Shown in pieces: positions 15,356-24,312 of a stretch of 40,667 nt of DNA. The notes beneath the pieces were generated by a model. It was not told where the DNA came from. It saw only the letters and a program-made list of their open reading frames with translations, and made no database searches. The translations under genes were made by a program, and so were the position numbers. Location of the stretch: contig CAKOVP010000009.1 in NCBI GenBank assembly GCA_934122035.1, positions 1-40,667 of the forward strand, written 5' to 3'. Within the stretch, counting starts at the first letter, position 1. The number at the start of each line of letters is the position of its first letter. This stretch comes from an uncultured Clostridia bacterium. Its GTDB lineage: Bacteria; Bacillota; Clostridia; TANB77; CAG-508.

Positions 15356-15919
15356 TTAGATTGTTAAAAATCCTAAATGCTCTAATAGTATTTTTATTCC
15401 TAGCAAAATTAGAATTATTCCACCTATAATTTCTGCTTTATTCTTATATTTTATACCGAATTTATTTCCTATTTTTGTGCCTATTACAGATAAAATAAAT
15501 GTGATTATTCCAATTAAGCTAACAGCAAGTAATAAATTTACTTCTAAAAAAGCAAATGTAATACCAACCGTCAATGCATCTATACTTGTTGCAATAGCAA
15601 GTATTATCATAACCTTGAAACTTGTATCATCATTAGTGCTTTCTTCTTGAGAAAATGCTTCTTTTATCATATTTGACCCTATTATTGTAAGTAATGCAAA
15701 TGCAACCCAATGATCGATATTTGTAATAAAACTTTCAAATGTAGTACCTAACGCAAATCCGATAACTGGCATAAATGCTTGAAAAAAGCCAAAATATAGT
15801 CCTATTATTATTGCTTTTTTCCAAATTATCTTTTTCATTGATATGCCTTTGCATACAGCAACTGCAAAAGCATCCATTCCAAGACCAATACTTAACAGTA
15901 AAAGTTCAAATATCCCCAT
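15356..15919 (-). CDS. mntP: Manganese efflux pump MntP
   Basis: Exports Mn2+ across the cytoplasmic membrane. At 187 residues it is family length, with six transmembrane segments in two related halves. The family motifs are G-L-G-M-D-A-F-A-V-A (about 12-21) and its second-half counterpart A-T-S-I-D-A-L-T-V-G (about 109-118); the two aspartates are the conserved transport residues. AAGGAG lies about 10 nt before the ATG. Many mntP genes carry a yybP-ykoY riboswitch, but I see none in the leader here. Confidence 0.93.
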   Translation of the reverse strand: MGIFELLLLSIGLGMDAFAVAVCKGISMKKIIWKKAIIIGLYFGFFQAFMPVIGFALGTTFESFITNIDHWVAFALLTIIGSNMIKEAFSQEESTNDDTSFKVMIILAIATSIDALTVGITFAFLEVNLLLAVSLIGIITFILSVIGTKIGNKFGIKYKNKAEIIGGIILILLGIKILLEHLGFLTI

Positions 15920-16127
15920 TTAAAATTTATCTCCTTATCTAAATATATGTTTTAAGATTAAGTTATATCATTAAATTTTAAAATTTTAATCATTAAACAA
16001 AATATAAATTTTGCTATTGAGGGGCTATGCATTATCACTCATTGCTTTTTTATGCATTTTCTCAAGCAGTTTCTATGCTTCATATCTCTTTTCTGCCTTT
16101 TTTATTATGTCTTGCATATTAAATTTC

Positions 16128-16156
16128 TTGACTTTTCTTATTTATTATGTTATACT
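16128..16156 (+). promoter_or_regulatory. Promoter of orphan small RNA
   Basis: TTGACT (-35, 16128-16133) and TATACT (-10, 16151-16156) with exactly 17-nt spacing on the plus strand. Predicted start about 16163. No protein gene follows. Confidence 0.75.
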
Positions 16157-16162
16157 AATAGT

Positions 16163-16287
16163 AGAAATTCTCAATATGCCGTAAGGCGAGAATTAGATGT
16201 AAAGCATCTTAATTCAAAAATAATAATTTTATTTTTGAAAATCTAAATCTCGGTAACAGAGTCCTCTAGCATTGCTGGAGGTTTTTT
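16163..16287 (+). ncRNA. Orphan structured small RNA, about 125 nt, no known family
   Basis: A transcription unit bounded by a near-consensus promoter and a strong terminator, with no convincing ORF. Predicted folds in order: AATTCTC / GAGAATT (about 16167-16195) enclosing a GCC-GTAA-GGC tetraloop stem with a 5-nt bulge; AGATG / CATCT (about 16196-16210); a long A/U stem (AATTCAAAAATAA / TTATTTTTGAA, about 16212-16240); a short CTC / GAG; then the terminator CCTCTAGC-ATT-GCTGGAGG plus TTTTTT (16263-16287). It lies between the divergent mntP and the convergent PAP2 gene. It does not match 6S, SRP, tmRNA or any riboswitch class I know. It could be a trans-acting sRNA or a stand-alone riboswitch-like RNA. 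Confidence 0.7.
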
Positions 16288-16322
16288 ATAATGTTATATT
16301 ATTGTAAAAATTGTATAAATAA

Positions 16323-16356
16323 GGAATGAACTACTTTCAAAATGGTAGTCCATCCC
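16323..16356. terminator. Terminator between orphan RNA and PAP2 gene
   Basis: A hairpin GGAATG-ACTAC against GTAGT-CAT-CCC (about 11 bp with mismatches) is followed on the plus strand by TTTTATTTTT. It directly follows the PAP2 stop on the minus strand, so it may serve both directions, better for plus. Confidence 0.5.
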
Positions 16357-16358
16357 TT

Positions 16359-16997
16359 TTATTTTTCTATCAAAAATTTATTAACAGCACTTATGTATAT
16401 AACTAAATATGATACTGATATTAAAAATCCGCCTAGTACATCACTTGTGTAATGAACCCCTAAATAAATTCTGCTTATTCCAATAGAACATATTAAAATA
16501 CTTAATAATCCGATAGAAATCCATTTTACATATTTGTTTTTTACATGTTTATAAATTAAGTATATTAAATATCCATAAAAAGCCATGCTTATCATGGAAT
16601 GCCCTGATGGAAAGCTGTATCCTGTTTCTTCAATTATTCTGTATTCTGTTGGTCTTGGTCGTTGCAATATATTTTTTAATAGTTGATTTAGTACTGTAAT
16701 TATTACTAAGTTAGAAAATATTGATAATCCTATTTTTTTGTTTTTTATTAGTGCAAATAAAACAATTGTTAATGCTATTAAAAATATTGCTCCTCCAAAA
16801 TTAGTAATAAATTTTGCTATTGGTGTTGCAAAATCTGATATTAAAAATGTTGATATTAATTTATATCCAATTATATCTCCGTTCATTATTTCTTTATGAA
16901 ATACATCTTCTGCCAGTGCTAAGAAGCCCACTAAGCAAATAAATAATATAATCCATTTTAAATTTTTTACAATAAATTCTTTTATTTTCTCTTTCAT
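16359..16997 (-). CDS. PAP2-family membrane phosphatase
   Basis: A 212-residue integral membrane protein with six transmembrane segments. It carries the three acid-phosphatase motifs of the family: K-N-I-L-Q-R-P-R-P (about 108-116), S-F-P-S-G-H-S (about 127-133) and S-R-I-Y-L-G-V-H-Y-T-S-D (about 174-185). The histidines of motifs 2 and 3 form the catalytic pair. Such enzymes dephosphorylate lipid phosphates such as undecaprenyl pyrophosphate or phosphatidic acid on the outer face; which one cannot be told here. It lies 81 nt downstream of the dGTPase-like gene. Confidence 0.9.
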   Translation of the reverse strand: MKEKIKEFIVKNLKWIILFICLVGFLALAEDVFHKEIMNGDIIGYKLISTFLISDFATPIAKFITNFGGAIFLIALTIVLFALIKNKKIGLSIFSNLVIITVLNQLLKNILQRPRPTEYRIIEETGYSFPSGHSMISMAFYGYLIYLIYKHVKNKYVKWISIGLLSILICSIGISRIYLGVHYTSDVLGGFLISVSYLVIYISAVNKFLIEK

Positions 16998-17078
16998 CTT
17001 TGTCCATTCCTTCGTCTTTTTAATTAAATATAATTTACAAATAAAAAAATTATTTTTAAACCTATAAGTTTTAAAAAA

Positions 17079-18278
17079 TTAAAATCTAATTATTTTGTTA
17101 TATGTTTCTATAGCGAAATTATCTGTCATTCCAGATATATAATAAATTATTGCATTACTAAAGTCTGATTTATTTTCCATATTAAATATTATATCATTTT
17201 TGTAATTCACTGGTCTTTCTAAATTCCAATATCTAGCCATCCACTCTCTAAAACTTGCAATAAGTTCAGGATATTGTTTACTCATTTTTTCCAAATTGTT
17301 GTCAGTATTTTTCCCATCAAAAGCCTCGATAAGTGTTTCATATATTGTATTTATTATTAATTCAAAATATGGAATTGCTTTGCGAACTTTTGGCGACTTA
17401 TAAATATATTTATAATTAAACTCCTTAAGCTTATTTATCCAATCAAATATTTCTTTTGAAAAGCACAAGCCTTTTTCATAAGAAGAATTCTCACATAAAT
17501 CTCTTATTAATGTGTTTATTATAACAGTATTGTTTATTACTTGTGTTGGAGCCTCTTCCAAGATTTGATGTAATTCTTCCAGATGGTCGTCTAAAATGCC
17601 AAGTGTTATAGCATCTTCAATATCTCTTCCTAAATAAGAAATCTTATCTGCAATCTTTACAACACAGCCTTCCCATGTGTAAGGAGCATATTGGTTTGGC
17701 TCTTTGTATTCATTCAAATCGATGAATTCTTCTCTGGGTCTTAAATAATTTTCGTCGATTTCTCCGCAATGAGAAATAATTCCATCTCTTGTTGCATATG
17801 TCAAATTAAGATTTTTAAAATCTCCATGAGTATCTTCTAAAACTTCTATTTTATCTACGCATTCTACACCATTTTTCTCATGCCAAAACTTCTTTGCCAA
17901 GTCTCTTTGTGATATTGCTGACAGTATTCTTTCTCCTTGATGCCCGAATGGACTATGCCCAATGTCGTGTGCAGTCGCAATGGCTTTTGTAAGTTCTGTA
18001 TTTAGTCCTAAATATTTTGCAATGGTATAACTGATTGATTCAACATGAGTAACATGTTCCGTTCTTGTACATATATGGTCATTTTCAGGCGAAAATATAA
18101 CCTGAGTTTTATGTTTCATTCTTCTATAACTATTACTATGTATTACTCTCGTATAGTCTCTTTCGAATTCAGAACGTAGGTCTTCGTCTCTTTTGTATAG
18201 AGATTTCTGCCTTGAAACGATGTTCTTCCATTTTGGATTATTTTCATCAGCTCTATAATCTTTTAAAATATCTCTCAT
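17079..18278 (-). CDS. dgt: dGTPase-like HD triphosphohydrolase
   Basis: Predicted to hydrolyse dGTP or related dNTPs to the nucleoside and triphosphate, controlling nucleotide pools. At 399 residues it is within range for the short Dgt-type family. H-V-T-H-V-E-S-I-S (about 75-83) and A-H-D-I-G-H-S-P-F-G-H-Q-G-E (about 106-119) carry the HD metal ligands. R-T-E-H precedes, and K-I-A-D-K-I-S-Y (about 208) supplies the later Asp. The start is set at the ATG at 18278 with AAAGGA about 12 nt upstream, slightly long. It is downstream of the GtrII-like gene (80-nt gap) and may be an independent unit. Confidence 0.9.
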   Translation of the reverse strand: MRDILKDYRADENNPKWKNIVSRQKSLYKRDEDLRSEFERDYTRVIHSNSYRRMKHKTQVIFSPENDHICTRTEHVTHVESISYTIAKYLGLNTELTKAIATAHDIGHSPFGHQGERILSAISQRDLAKKFWHEKNGVECVDKIEVLEDTHGDFKNLNLTYATRDGIISHCGEIDENYLRPREEFIDLNEYKEPNQYAPYTWEGCVVKIADKISYLGRDIEDAITLGILDDHLEELHQILEEAPTQVINNTVIINTLIRDLCENSSYEKGLCFSKEIFDWINKLKEFNYKYIYKSPKVRKAIPYFELIINTIYETLIEAFDGKNTDNNLEKMSKQYPELIASFREWMARYWNLERPVNYKNDIIFNMENKSDFSNAIIYYISGMTDNFAIETYNKIIRF

Positions 18279-18358
18279 ATTACAATTTATTCCTTTCGTA
18301 TTAATTCTAACATAATTTCAAGCTCCATTTATAATAACATTTCGTCCAATTTTATATT

Positions 18359-19861
18359 CTAATAAACAATCATATATAAAGTGTCATTTTCAAAAAACAA
18401 CTGTTCTTCTGTATATACTGTGTAGTCTATCTGTTCCATTTTATTAAAATATATTTCATAAGGAAATTCTGTAAGTTTCAATTCTCTTCCAGTATAATAG
18501 TTCACAGCTTCTAATATACTCCAGCTACACGCAAAAGCTCTTTCAGTCAAGGATCCTATTTTCTTTATTTCTTTTGCATATTGAGATGCTTTATAATCAT
18601 TTATATACGCAAATTTTGTAATTGTTTTGCCTGTACTTGCCTCGTATCTTTCGATCTTGTATTTTATATTATAACCTATATTGGCATCTACTTTATTTGC
18701 AGCAATATGTTGCATAGAATTTTGCAATAAAAATACAGAATTAACTACAAATGATATTGTTACTAGAACAGAAATTATTTTTTCCATATTTTTATTTACA
18801 TTAGTATTCTTTACTATATATATTAGTGAAATTCCCCAGACAAATCCCATAGTCCAATTTGTTCTAGGACATTGTCCTGAATCAAATAGAAAAATTATTA
18901 TTCCACACTCTATAAATATTATTAATAATAAGAAAATGTAAAATTTTATATCTCCTCTGCTCTTTTCGTTTATTAACATAAGAATAATTGTTGCGACACT
19001 TACGATTGGTAATAAGCCAATAGGTAGCATATTCATAAATCCTACATATAGTACCAATGTATTTAACATCGCATATTTTAATCTAATGCAAAAGGCTTGA
19101 AAATTAATTAATTTTACTGTTCTTGTCATCTCTTTTCCAAGAAGATTATTTAATAGCTGAATTATTCCCCATTCTATTAATATTATTACTAATAATATTG
19201 CAATGTACTTTAGTATTTCTATTATTATTTTTTTGCTTTCTTTACTTATGACTTTACTTTCCTTGCCATTGTCTTCTACTTTAATGAAATTTAATAAAAA
19301 AGCAAGCACGGGGAATGCAATTATTATTGCTTGGTAAGACAACATTGTTATAAATAGATAAATAATAATTTTTATATATTTACTCTTTTTATCACTTATT
19401 GTTTCTATGGATGCCTTAACTACCATTAGAACTCCTAAGCACATTACTGCTGACTCCGGAAACAATAGGTATTCCAACGTAAATTGATTAAATATCAGTA
19501 CAAATACGGCAAGTAAAACCAAAACCTTTTTTTTATTATCTTCTATTTTAAGTAATCCTATTACTGTTTTGTTTAATAAAAAAATCGTATAAGCTAATAT
19601 TAAAATTCCAATAAAATCCATTCCAATCAAATAAATGTTATATGGTATATGTATTACTCCCGCCATGTAACAAACCAGTGTTGATATTATTCTACCATCT
19701 AATAGAAAGAATTCACTTGGATATTGAAAATACCCTAAGTTATATAACACATAAGTATCAGAAGAGAAATGCGTTTGCAAAAACGCATTTCCCAATATAA
19801 GTGTTATTCCCATTATTATAAAATACTGTATTAAATTTTCTTTATTATATTGTCTCTTCAT
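18359..19861 (-). CDS. Polytopic membrane protein, GtrII-like glycosyltransferase candidate
   Basis: A 500-residue protein from the ATG at 19861, chosen because GGAG lies 6 nt upstream; a TTG at 19873 is unlikely. About ten to twelve transmembrane segments are visible. The first outside loop has S-S-D-T-Y and L-L-D-G-R-I-I-S (about 33-60), the type of D/G-R loop seen in GtrII and other polyprenyl-phosphate sugar transferases. A short soluble tail contains the R-Y-E-A-S-T-G-K segment. It lies 24 nt after the large LRR surface protein gene, so it may glycosylate that protein or another surface polymer. The family call is tentative; a polymerase (Wzy-like) is an alternative. Confidence 0.6.
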   Translation of the reverse strand: MKRQYNKENLIQYFIIMGITLILGNAFLQTHFSSDTYVLYNLGYFQYPSEFFLLDGRIISTLVCYMAGVIHIPYNIYLIGMDFIGILILAYTIFLLNKTVIGLLKIEDNKKKVLVLLAVFVLIFNQFTLEYLLFPESAVMCLGVLMVVKASIETISDKKSKYIKIIIYLFITMLSYQAIIIAFPVLAFLLNFIKVEDNGKESKVISKESKKIIIEILKYIAILLVIILIEWGIIQLLNNLLGKEMTRTVKLINFQAFCIRLKYAMLNTLVLYVGFMNMLPIGLLPIVSVATIILMLINEKSRGDIKFYIFLLLIIFIECGIIIFLFDSGQCPRTNWTMGFVWGISLIYIVKNTNVNKNMEKIISVLVTISFVVNSVFLLQNSMQHIAANKVDANIGYNIKYKIERYEASTGKTITKFAYINDYKASQYAKEIKKIGSLTERAFACSWSILEAVNYYTGRELKLTEFPYEIYFNKMEQIDYTVYTEEQLFFENDTLYMIVY

Positions 19862-19885
19862 TTCATTCTCCAAAATATCAGTTTA

Positions 19886-22800
19886 TCATCTACCTTTTAT
19901 CTTATATCCAGTTACCGTACATTTAAATCCATTTTTTGTAACACTTACATCCGTTTTTAGTCTAATTTTTATAGACCCATCACTTATCATAAGCGTCTTT
20001 CCTTTCAGACCAGTACCTGTGTAATATCCAACTTGAGTACCAGCAGAATTATATATATATAATTTGTCGTAGTTGTTTTCCAATTCTGTATTAGAATCAA
20101 ATTCCAATTTTACAAGTACAGCTCCAGGAATACTTGCTGTATAGTATTTGTCCATATTATTTTTATATGGATGGTCAGATTCCAGAACAACCTCTTCTCC
20201 TACTTTTTCAAGTTCGTCAGTTGCATCTTCAACGGTACATCTAAATCCATAATTTGTTACAGAACCGTCTGTCGTTAGATAAATTCTTACATACGAACCG
20301 GTAACATATACTATTTGATGTGCAAGCTCAGCACCAGTATATTGTAATAATAATTTTCCACTTTCATCATAAATATAGAGCTTATCACAATTTCTTTCCA
20401 AGAAGCACTCTTCGTCAAATGTTAATTTTAACATCATCGCACCATTTATTCTTTTTGTGTAATTTTCTCTCATATTATTGTAATAATTATGAGGACTTTC
20501 TAATACATTATCTGGTGTTTGATATGATGAAGTCGTAAATTTCAAGCTTTCTTGTGGTTTTTCACCTTTATCACTTTCCAATAATATTGTAGATGCATTA
20601 CCATCCATACAGAAAGTTCTTGATGCAATTTTATCTTTATTTAGAGTAGCTCTTTGGGTTGTATATTGACTTATGCTTTTTGCATCATTTTGGTATATAT
20701 AAAGAGTATCATATTCTCCGATATTAGCATTTTCGTCAAAGGTAACTTGTACCTTATTTGCTCCGTCCACAAGTGTTGTTAACGCATATATACAGTTTTC
20801 TTTATAATTTGCCGGAATTTCTGAAGCATTATATTCTAAATCTTTTGTTCTAGTTATTGTACACTTAAATCCATAGCTTGTATCTCCTGAATTTGTTACC
20901 AATTTTATTTTTATACCATTATCATTTAACAATATAGTTTTTCCAGCAATTTCGTCTCCGCCATATCTTTTTATTAGGACGTCCTTTGTGTCATATAAAT
21001 AAATGTAACTATTCCAGTCAAAACTTGTTCTATTATCAAAATAAATCTGTATCGCTGTCTCTTCATCAAATTTTGCTTCATAAACTTTTTCTGTACTTGC
21101 TTGATATGGGTGATCAGACTCTAACAATAATTGATTATCGTATGTTATGTTTGTAATCTTAACATTTTCAGCAGGCATATAGAAGTAATTTCCTGTTTTT
21201 GTTTCTCCATTTACTTCAAATCCACTTACTTGTTTTGAAGTATCTTTGCTGTTTAGTGTTACCCTTTGGTTTTCATAGGCTTCGGATATAGTTTCAATAT
21301 TACTGTCATCTACTTCAATTTTATAACTATTTAGTTTTTGTCCCTTCCATATAATAAATGGATTTGATGGTGCACCCCAAGGGCTACCGTTTAGTGAATT
21401 TTCATCTTTATTTATTTTTATATATGTTAATTCAAAACACTTGGCAAATATATCTTCTCCCATAAAATATACAGAACTTGGCATCTTTACCCCTACCAAA
21501 CCAGAACATCCTATGAATGCTCCATCTGTTATTATTCTAAGGCCTTCTCCTAATTCTGCATTTTCCATATTATAGCAATTGCTAAATGCGTTTTGTGCAA
21601 TCATAAATAGTGTACTAGGCGTTTTTAAACTTTTAATACCCAAACAATAATAGAATGAATACGATCCTATCATTTTTACACCTTCTGGAATTACGAGATT
21701 TCCAAATTCAATGTTTCTACAATTATAGAATGCACGACATCTAATATATTTTAGTGTACTAGGCAATGTGATGGAAGTTAATGAAGAGCAATTAGAAAAT
21801 GCATTATTTCCAATATCCTCTAAGCCCTCATTTAATTCTACACTAATTAAGTTAGAACAGCCACATATAGCACTATTACCAATCTTTTTTAATGTTGGTG
21901 GCATTATAATTTTGGTAATTTCGCTCTTATTTACAATTGCCGAATCCGAAATAACTGTTGTTCCATCTTTTACATTCAATGTAGTGTTTGAAGAACCAGT
22001 ATCTTTATATGTATATAAAATATTATTTATGTATACAGAACCTGTAGATTGGCTATTTAACCATGAAGTTCCGTCAAATGCCGAGCTTTGAATATCGCCT
22101 ATATTTCCTGATATATCTACTTTTGAAAGGTTTGTACAGCTATAGAAAGCTACTCCACCTATATAGTCAATATCATTTTTTATTGCTAACTCTTTTATGT
22201 TTGTATATTTGAAAGATGAATCACCTATATATTTTATATTACTAGGCATGTCACATTTTTCCAGCTGTCTGCAATTTTTGAAAGCATTCTCACCAATATA
22301 CGTTACACTATCAGGTATACTCACGCTCTTTAAAGTCTGATTATCTCCATCACTATATCCCCACGAATATTTTATCATGTTTATAAATGCACCACCAGCT
22401 ATTGCAGTCGTTCCATCCTTAATAGTAACACTTTCAGGAGTAGTTCCTTTATATCTATAGAAAACTTTTCCTAAGTAATTTTCTCCATTCGGCAAGTTTT
22501 CATAAAATTTAGTATTCCAAAAAGCATTATTTCCTATAACTGTTACGCTATCAGGTACAAATACATCTACAAGATTACTACAATTATAGAATGAAGCTAC
22601 TCCTATTTTGGTTACACTACTTGGAATTGTTACTTTAGTAAGACCAGTGCATCCATAAAAGCTGGAATCTGTTATTTCTTTTAAACTATATGGTAGCTCT
22701 ATGTCAGTTACTGAAGAGAAACCAACAAATGCTCCGCTAATTTTTGTTACAGTTGCAGGAAGCTCAATTCTTGTAATTCCTCCGTTTGGCAAATTTGAAA

Positions 22801-23476
22801 TCCACCCATAATAATATGTATCATTAAATACTCTACTTATACTTCTATTAATTCCTTCACTATAGTTTTCTTCTCTTCCATAATCGTTTTTATCTTTATA
22901 TTGAATATCTATAATATGGCACCTACTTGGAATTTTTAATATAGTATAATTTGCCATTTCTTTACTATAGCCTATAATTGTGTGATAATCCTCACCGGAA
23001 TTAGGATCTTCACTAGCCCATATAAAAGCTGTTTCAGGAGTTATCTCTTTGTCCCATTCTTCCGGATCAAAATCCTGAACATATTCCACAGAATTAAAAT
23101 CATCAGATACATTAAAAATGTATCCCCTAAACTCCACTCTATATATTGTTTCTACGATTGTTACTTTTGTATTTTCTTTTTCCTGATCATTTCTTGCAGA
23201 TAATTTAATTTCATTCTCAAGTTCTGCTCTTATATCATTCTTTGTCATATTTCTTTCATAAGATTCTATTCTTACTTTTTGAGTAGCAAGTAAAACAATT
23301 TCTCTTGCATACTCTATATCTGTTGTGTTTACAGCCTGTTTTGTTTTATTTAAAATAGAGTCATTGCCCCAAAGAGCTGAAATCGAGATTCCAGCTACTA
23401 ATAATATTATGACGATTGTTATAACTAACGCAATTAATGTTATTCCTTTTTCACTCTTGTATAATTTATTTCTCAT
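19886..23476 (-). CDS. Giant surface protein: pilin-like N-terminus, BspA LRRs, CUB-like repeats
   Basis: A 1196-residue protein. Residues about 9-32 (K-G-I-T-L-I-A-L-V-I-T-I then V-I-I-L-L) form a type IV pilin-like leader with the cleavage-site G before I-T-L. Residues about 200-690 contain many BspA-type (LRR_5) leucine-rich repeats of about 23 residues, with I-x-x-x-A-F-x-N-C-x-x-L patterns. A short Ig-like segment (about 700-770) leads to four related beta-rich units (about 775-1190), three of them beginning L-E-S-D/P-H and ending G-F-K/R-C-T-V/I. These resemble CUB or PPC-type domains. BspA repeats often mediate adhesion to host or partner cells. GAGGAAGG precedes the ATG by 6 nt. It is probably cotranscribed with the two short ORFs before it and the GtrII-like gene after it. 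Confidence 0.88.
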   Translation of the reverse strand: MRNKLYKSEKGITLIALVITIVIILLVAGISISALWGNDSILNKTKQAVNTTDIEYAREIVLLATQKVRIESYERNMTKNDIRAELENEIKLSARNDQEKENTKVTIVETIYRVEFRGYIFNVSDDFNSVEYVQDFDPEEWDKEITPETAFIWASEDPNSGEDYHTIIGYSKEMANYTILKIPSRCHIIDIQYKDKNDYGREENYSEGINRSISRVFNDTYYYGWISNLPNGGITRIELPATVTKISGAFVGFSSVTDIELPYSLKEITDSSFYGCTGLTKVTIPSSVTKIGVASFYNCSNLVDVFVPDSVTVIGNNAFWNTKFYENLPNGENYLGKVFYRYKGTTPESVTIKDGTTAIAGGAFINMIKYSWGYSDGDNQTLKSVSIPDSVTYIGENAFKNCRQLEKCDMPSNIKYIGDSSFKYTNIKELAIKNDIDYIGGVAFYSCTNLSKVDISGNIGDIQSSAFDGTSWLNSQSTGSVYINNILYTYKDTGSSNTTLNVKDGTTVISDSAIVNKSEITKIIMPPTLKKIGNSAICGCSNLISVELNEGLEDIGNNAFSNCSSLTSITLPSTLKYIRCRAFYNCRNIEFGNLVIPEGVKMIGSYSFYYCLGIKSLKTPSTLFMIAQNAFSNCYNMENAELGEGLRIITDGAFIGCSGLVGVKMPSSVYFMGEDIFAKCFELTYIKINKDENSLNGSPWGAPSNPFIIWKGQKLNSYKIEVDDSNIETISEAYENQRVTLNSKDTSKQVSGFEVNGETKTGNYFYMPAENVKITNITYDNQLLLESDHPYQASTEKVYEAKFDEETAIQIYFDNRTSFDWNSYIYLYDTKDVLIKRYGGDEIAGKTILLNDNGIKIKLVTNSGDTSYGFKCTITRTKDLEYNASEIPANYKENCIYALTTLVDGANKVQVTFDENANIGEYDTLYIYQNDAKSISQYTTQRATLNKDKIASRTFCMDGNASTILLESDKGEKPQESLKFTTSSYQTPDNVLESPHNYYNNMRENYTKRINGAMMLKLTFDEECFLERNCDKLYIYDESGKLLLQYTGAELAHQIVYVTGSYVRIYLTTDGSVTNYGFRCTVEDATDELEKVGEEVVLESDHPYKNNMDKYYTASIPGAVLVKLEFDSNTELENNYDKLYIYNSAGTQVGYYTGTGLKGKTLMISDGSIKIRLKTDVSVTKNGFKCTVTGYKIKGR

Positions 23477-23505
23477 AAAAAACCTTCCTCTTTTGAAATT
23501 ACTTT

Positions 23506-23712
23506 CTATTCTGTATATTGAACATTAGATTCTATATAAAAATTATTGGATTGAAGTTTTATTGTAGCCATATATTTTATATTTCCAACATATTGTATAT
23601 CTGTATTTGTAAGAGTATAATACACATTATATATTGTCTCATCTACTTGAACTATCTTTTCAATAGTAGGAACAATATAACTATCATAATCGTAATCAAT
23701 TAGTTTATACAT
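23506..23712 (-). CDS. Short ORF, possible C-terminal half of a frameshifted gene
   Basis: A 68-residue ORF whose ATG overlaps the end of the upstream ORF (AATGTATAA). It has no signal peptide or clear ribosome site of its own. It is beta-strand-rich (V-D-E-T-I-Y-N-V-Y-Y-T-L, Y-M-A-T-I-K-L) and reads like the C-terminal half of a secreted protein. Read upstream in its own frame the sequence gives N-I-L-S-G before the Met, which continues smoothly from the upstream ORF. Either it is translated by coupling or the two ORFs are one gene broken by a frameshift. It lies 29 nt before the LRR gene. Confidence 0.5.
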   Translation of the reverse strand: MYKLIDYDYDSYIVPTIEKIVQVDETIYNVYYTLTNTDIQYVGNIKYMATIKLQSNNFYIESNVQYTE

Positions 23713-24130
23713 TCCGCTTAGAATATTCCAATGTATTTTCTAATGATTGATGTTCTTTAAAATTTACATTGTATGTATCTTTAATTATTTGTTCAAATTC
23801 TTCTGAAGTACAAGTTTTCTTCTTGTCCAACTTTAGTTTTTTAAACCATACCGTCATTTGATAATCTTTTATAGTAAATTCACTAGTGTCTTTAAAAGTA
23901 TTAACTATATTGTGGTTTACAAAAAATAATTTATCCTCTATTTTTTGGATATCCTCTTTTTCCAAATTTGCACACATTTTTTTACTTACTTTAAAGGTTC
24001 CATCATAAGATGTTATTGTGTATTCATCTTCAATTTTGTTTTTAGTTTTTTCATTGTTATTAATACTAATTGTTGTAATAATAATTAATATTGCAACTAT
24101 TACAAATATAAATACTGCTTTCTTTTTCAT
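23705..24130 (-). CDS. Small membrane-anchored protein, unknown, probably frameshifted
   Basis: A 141-residue ORF starting at an ATG with AAGGGG 7 nt upstream. Residues about 4-24 form one hydrophobic signal-anchor segment, and the rest is charged and helical. Two cysteines (C54 in M-C-A-N-L and C118 in K-T-C-T-S) could pair outside the cell. It ends abruptly in S-K-R-N-V where the next ORF begins in the +1 frame. First gene of the run leading to the LRR protein. No family recognised. Confidence 0.6.
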   Translation of the reverse strand: MKKKAVFIFVIVAILIIITTISINNNEKTKNKIEDEYTITSYDGTFKVSKKMCANLEKEDIQKIEDKLFFVNHNIVNTFKDTSEFTIKDYQMTVWFKKLKLDKKKTCTSEEFEQIIKDTYNVNFKEHQSLENTLEYSKRNV

Positions 24131-24239
24131 TATTTTCCCCTTTCATTTGTTTTGTTATAAATAACTTATATCTATATCACATTCTATAACTTTTTTGATT
24201 AATTTTCAACCATATAATAAAATCTTTTAAGTTTATTGT

Positions 24240-24309
24240 TGTAGGTTAGTCAATCATTTGTCGCAAATTATTTAAAATAACTACTTTGAGCACCTATATT
24301 GCAAATAAC
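24240..24309. repeat. Dispersed 70-bp repeat, copy R1
   Basis: The segment shares two identical blocks, 33 nt (from TGTAGGTTAGTCAATCATTT) and 28 nt (ending TATTGCAAATAAC), with 32053-32121, separated by a variable 9-10 nt. The same orientation is used in both copies. It is probably the end of a mobile element or a MITE. The gap 24131-24459 holds this copy, the hairpin that follows, and no gene. Confidence 0.65.
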
Positions 24310-24312
24310 ATA

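Noticed and set aside
15920..16127. yybP-ykoY manganese riboswitch before mntP
   Set aside because: I looked for the conserved core on the minus strand leader and did not find it.
16052..16246. 64-codon plus-strand ORF overlapping the orphan RNA
   Set aside because: It starts before the promoter, lacks a good ribosome site, has atypical aromatic-rich composition, and overlaps the structured RNA.
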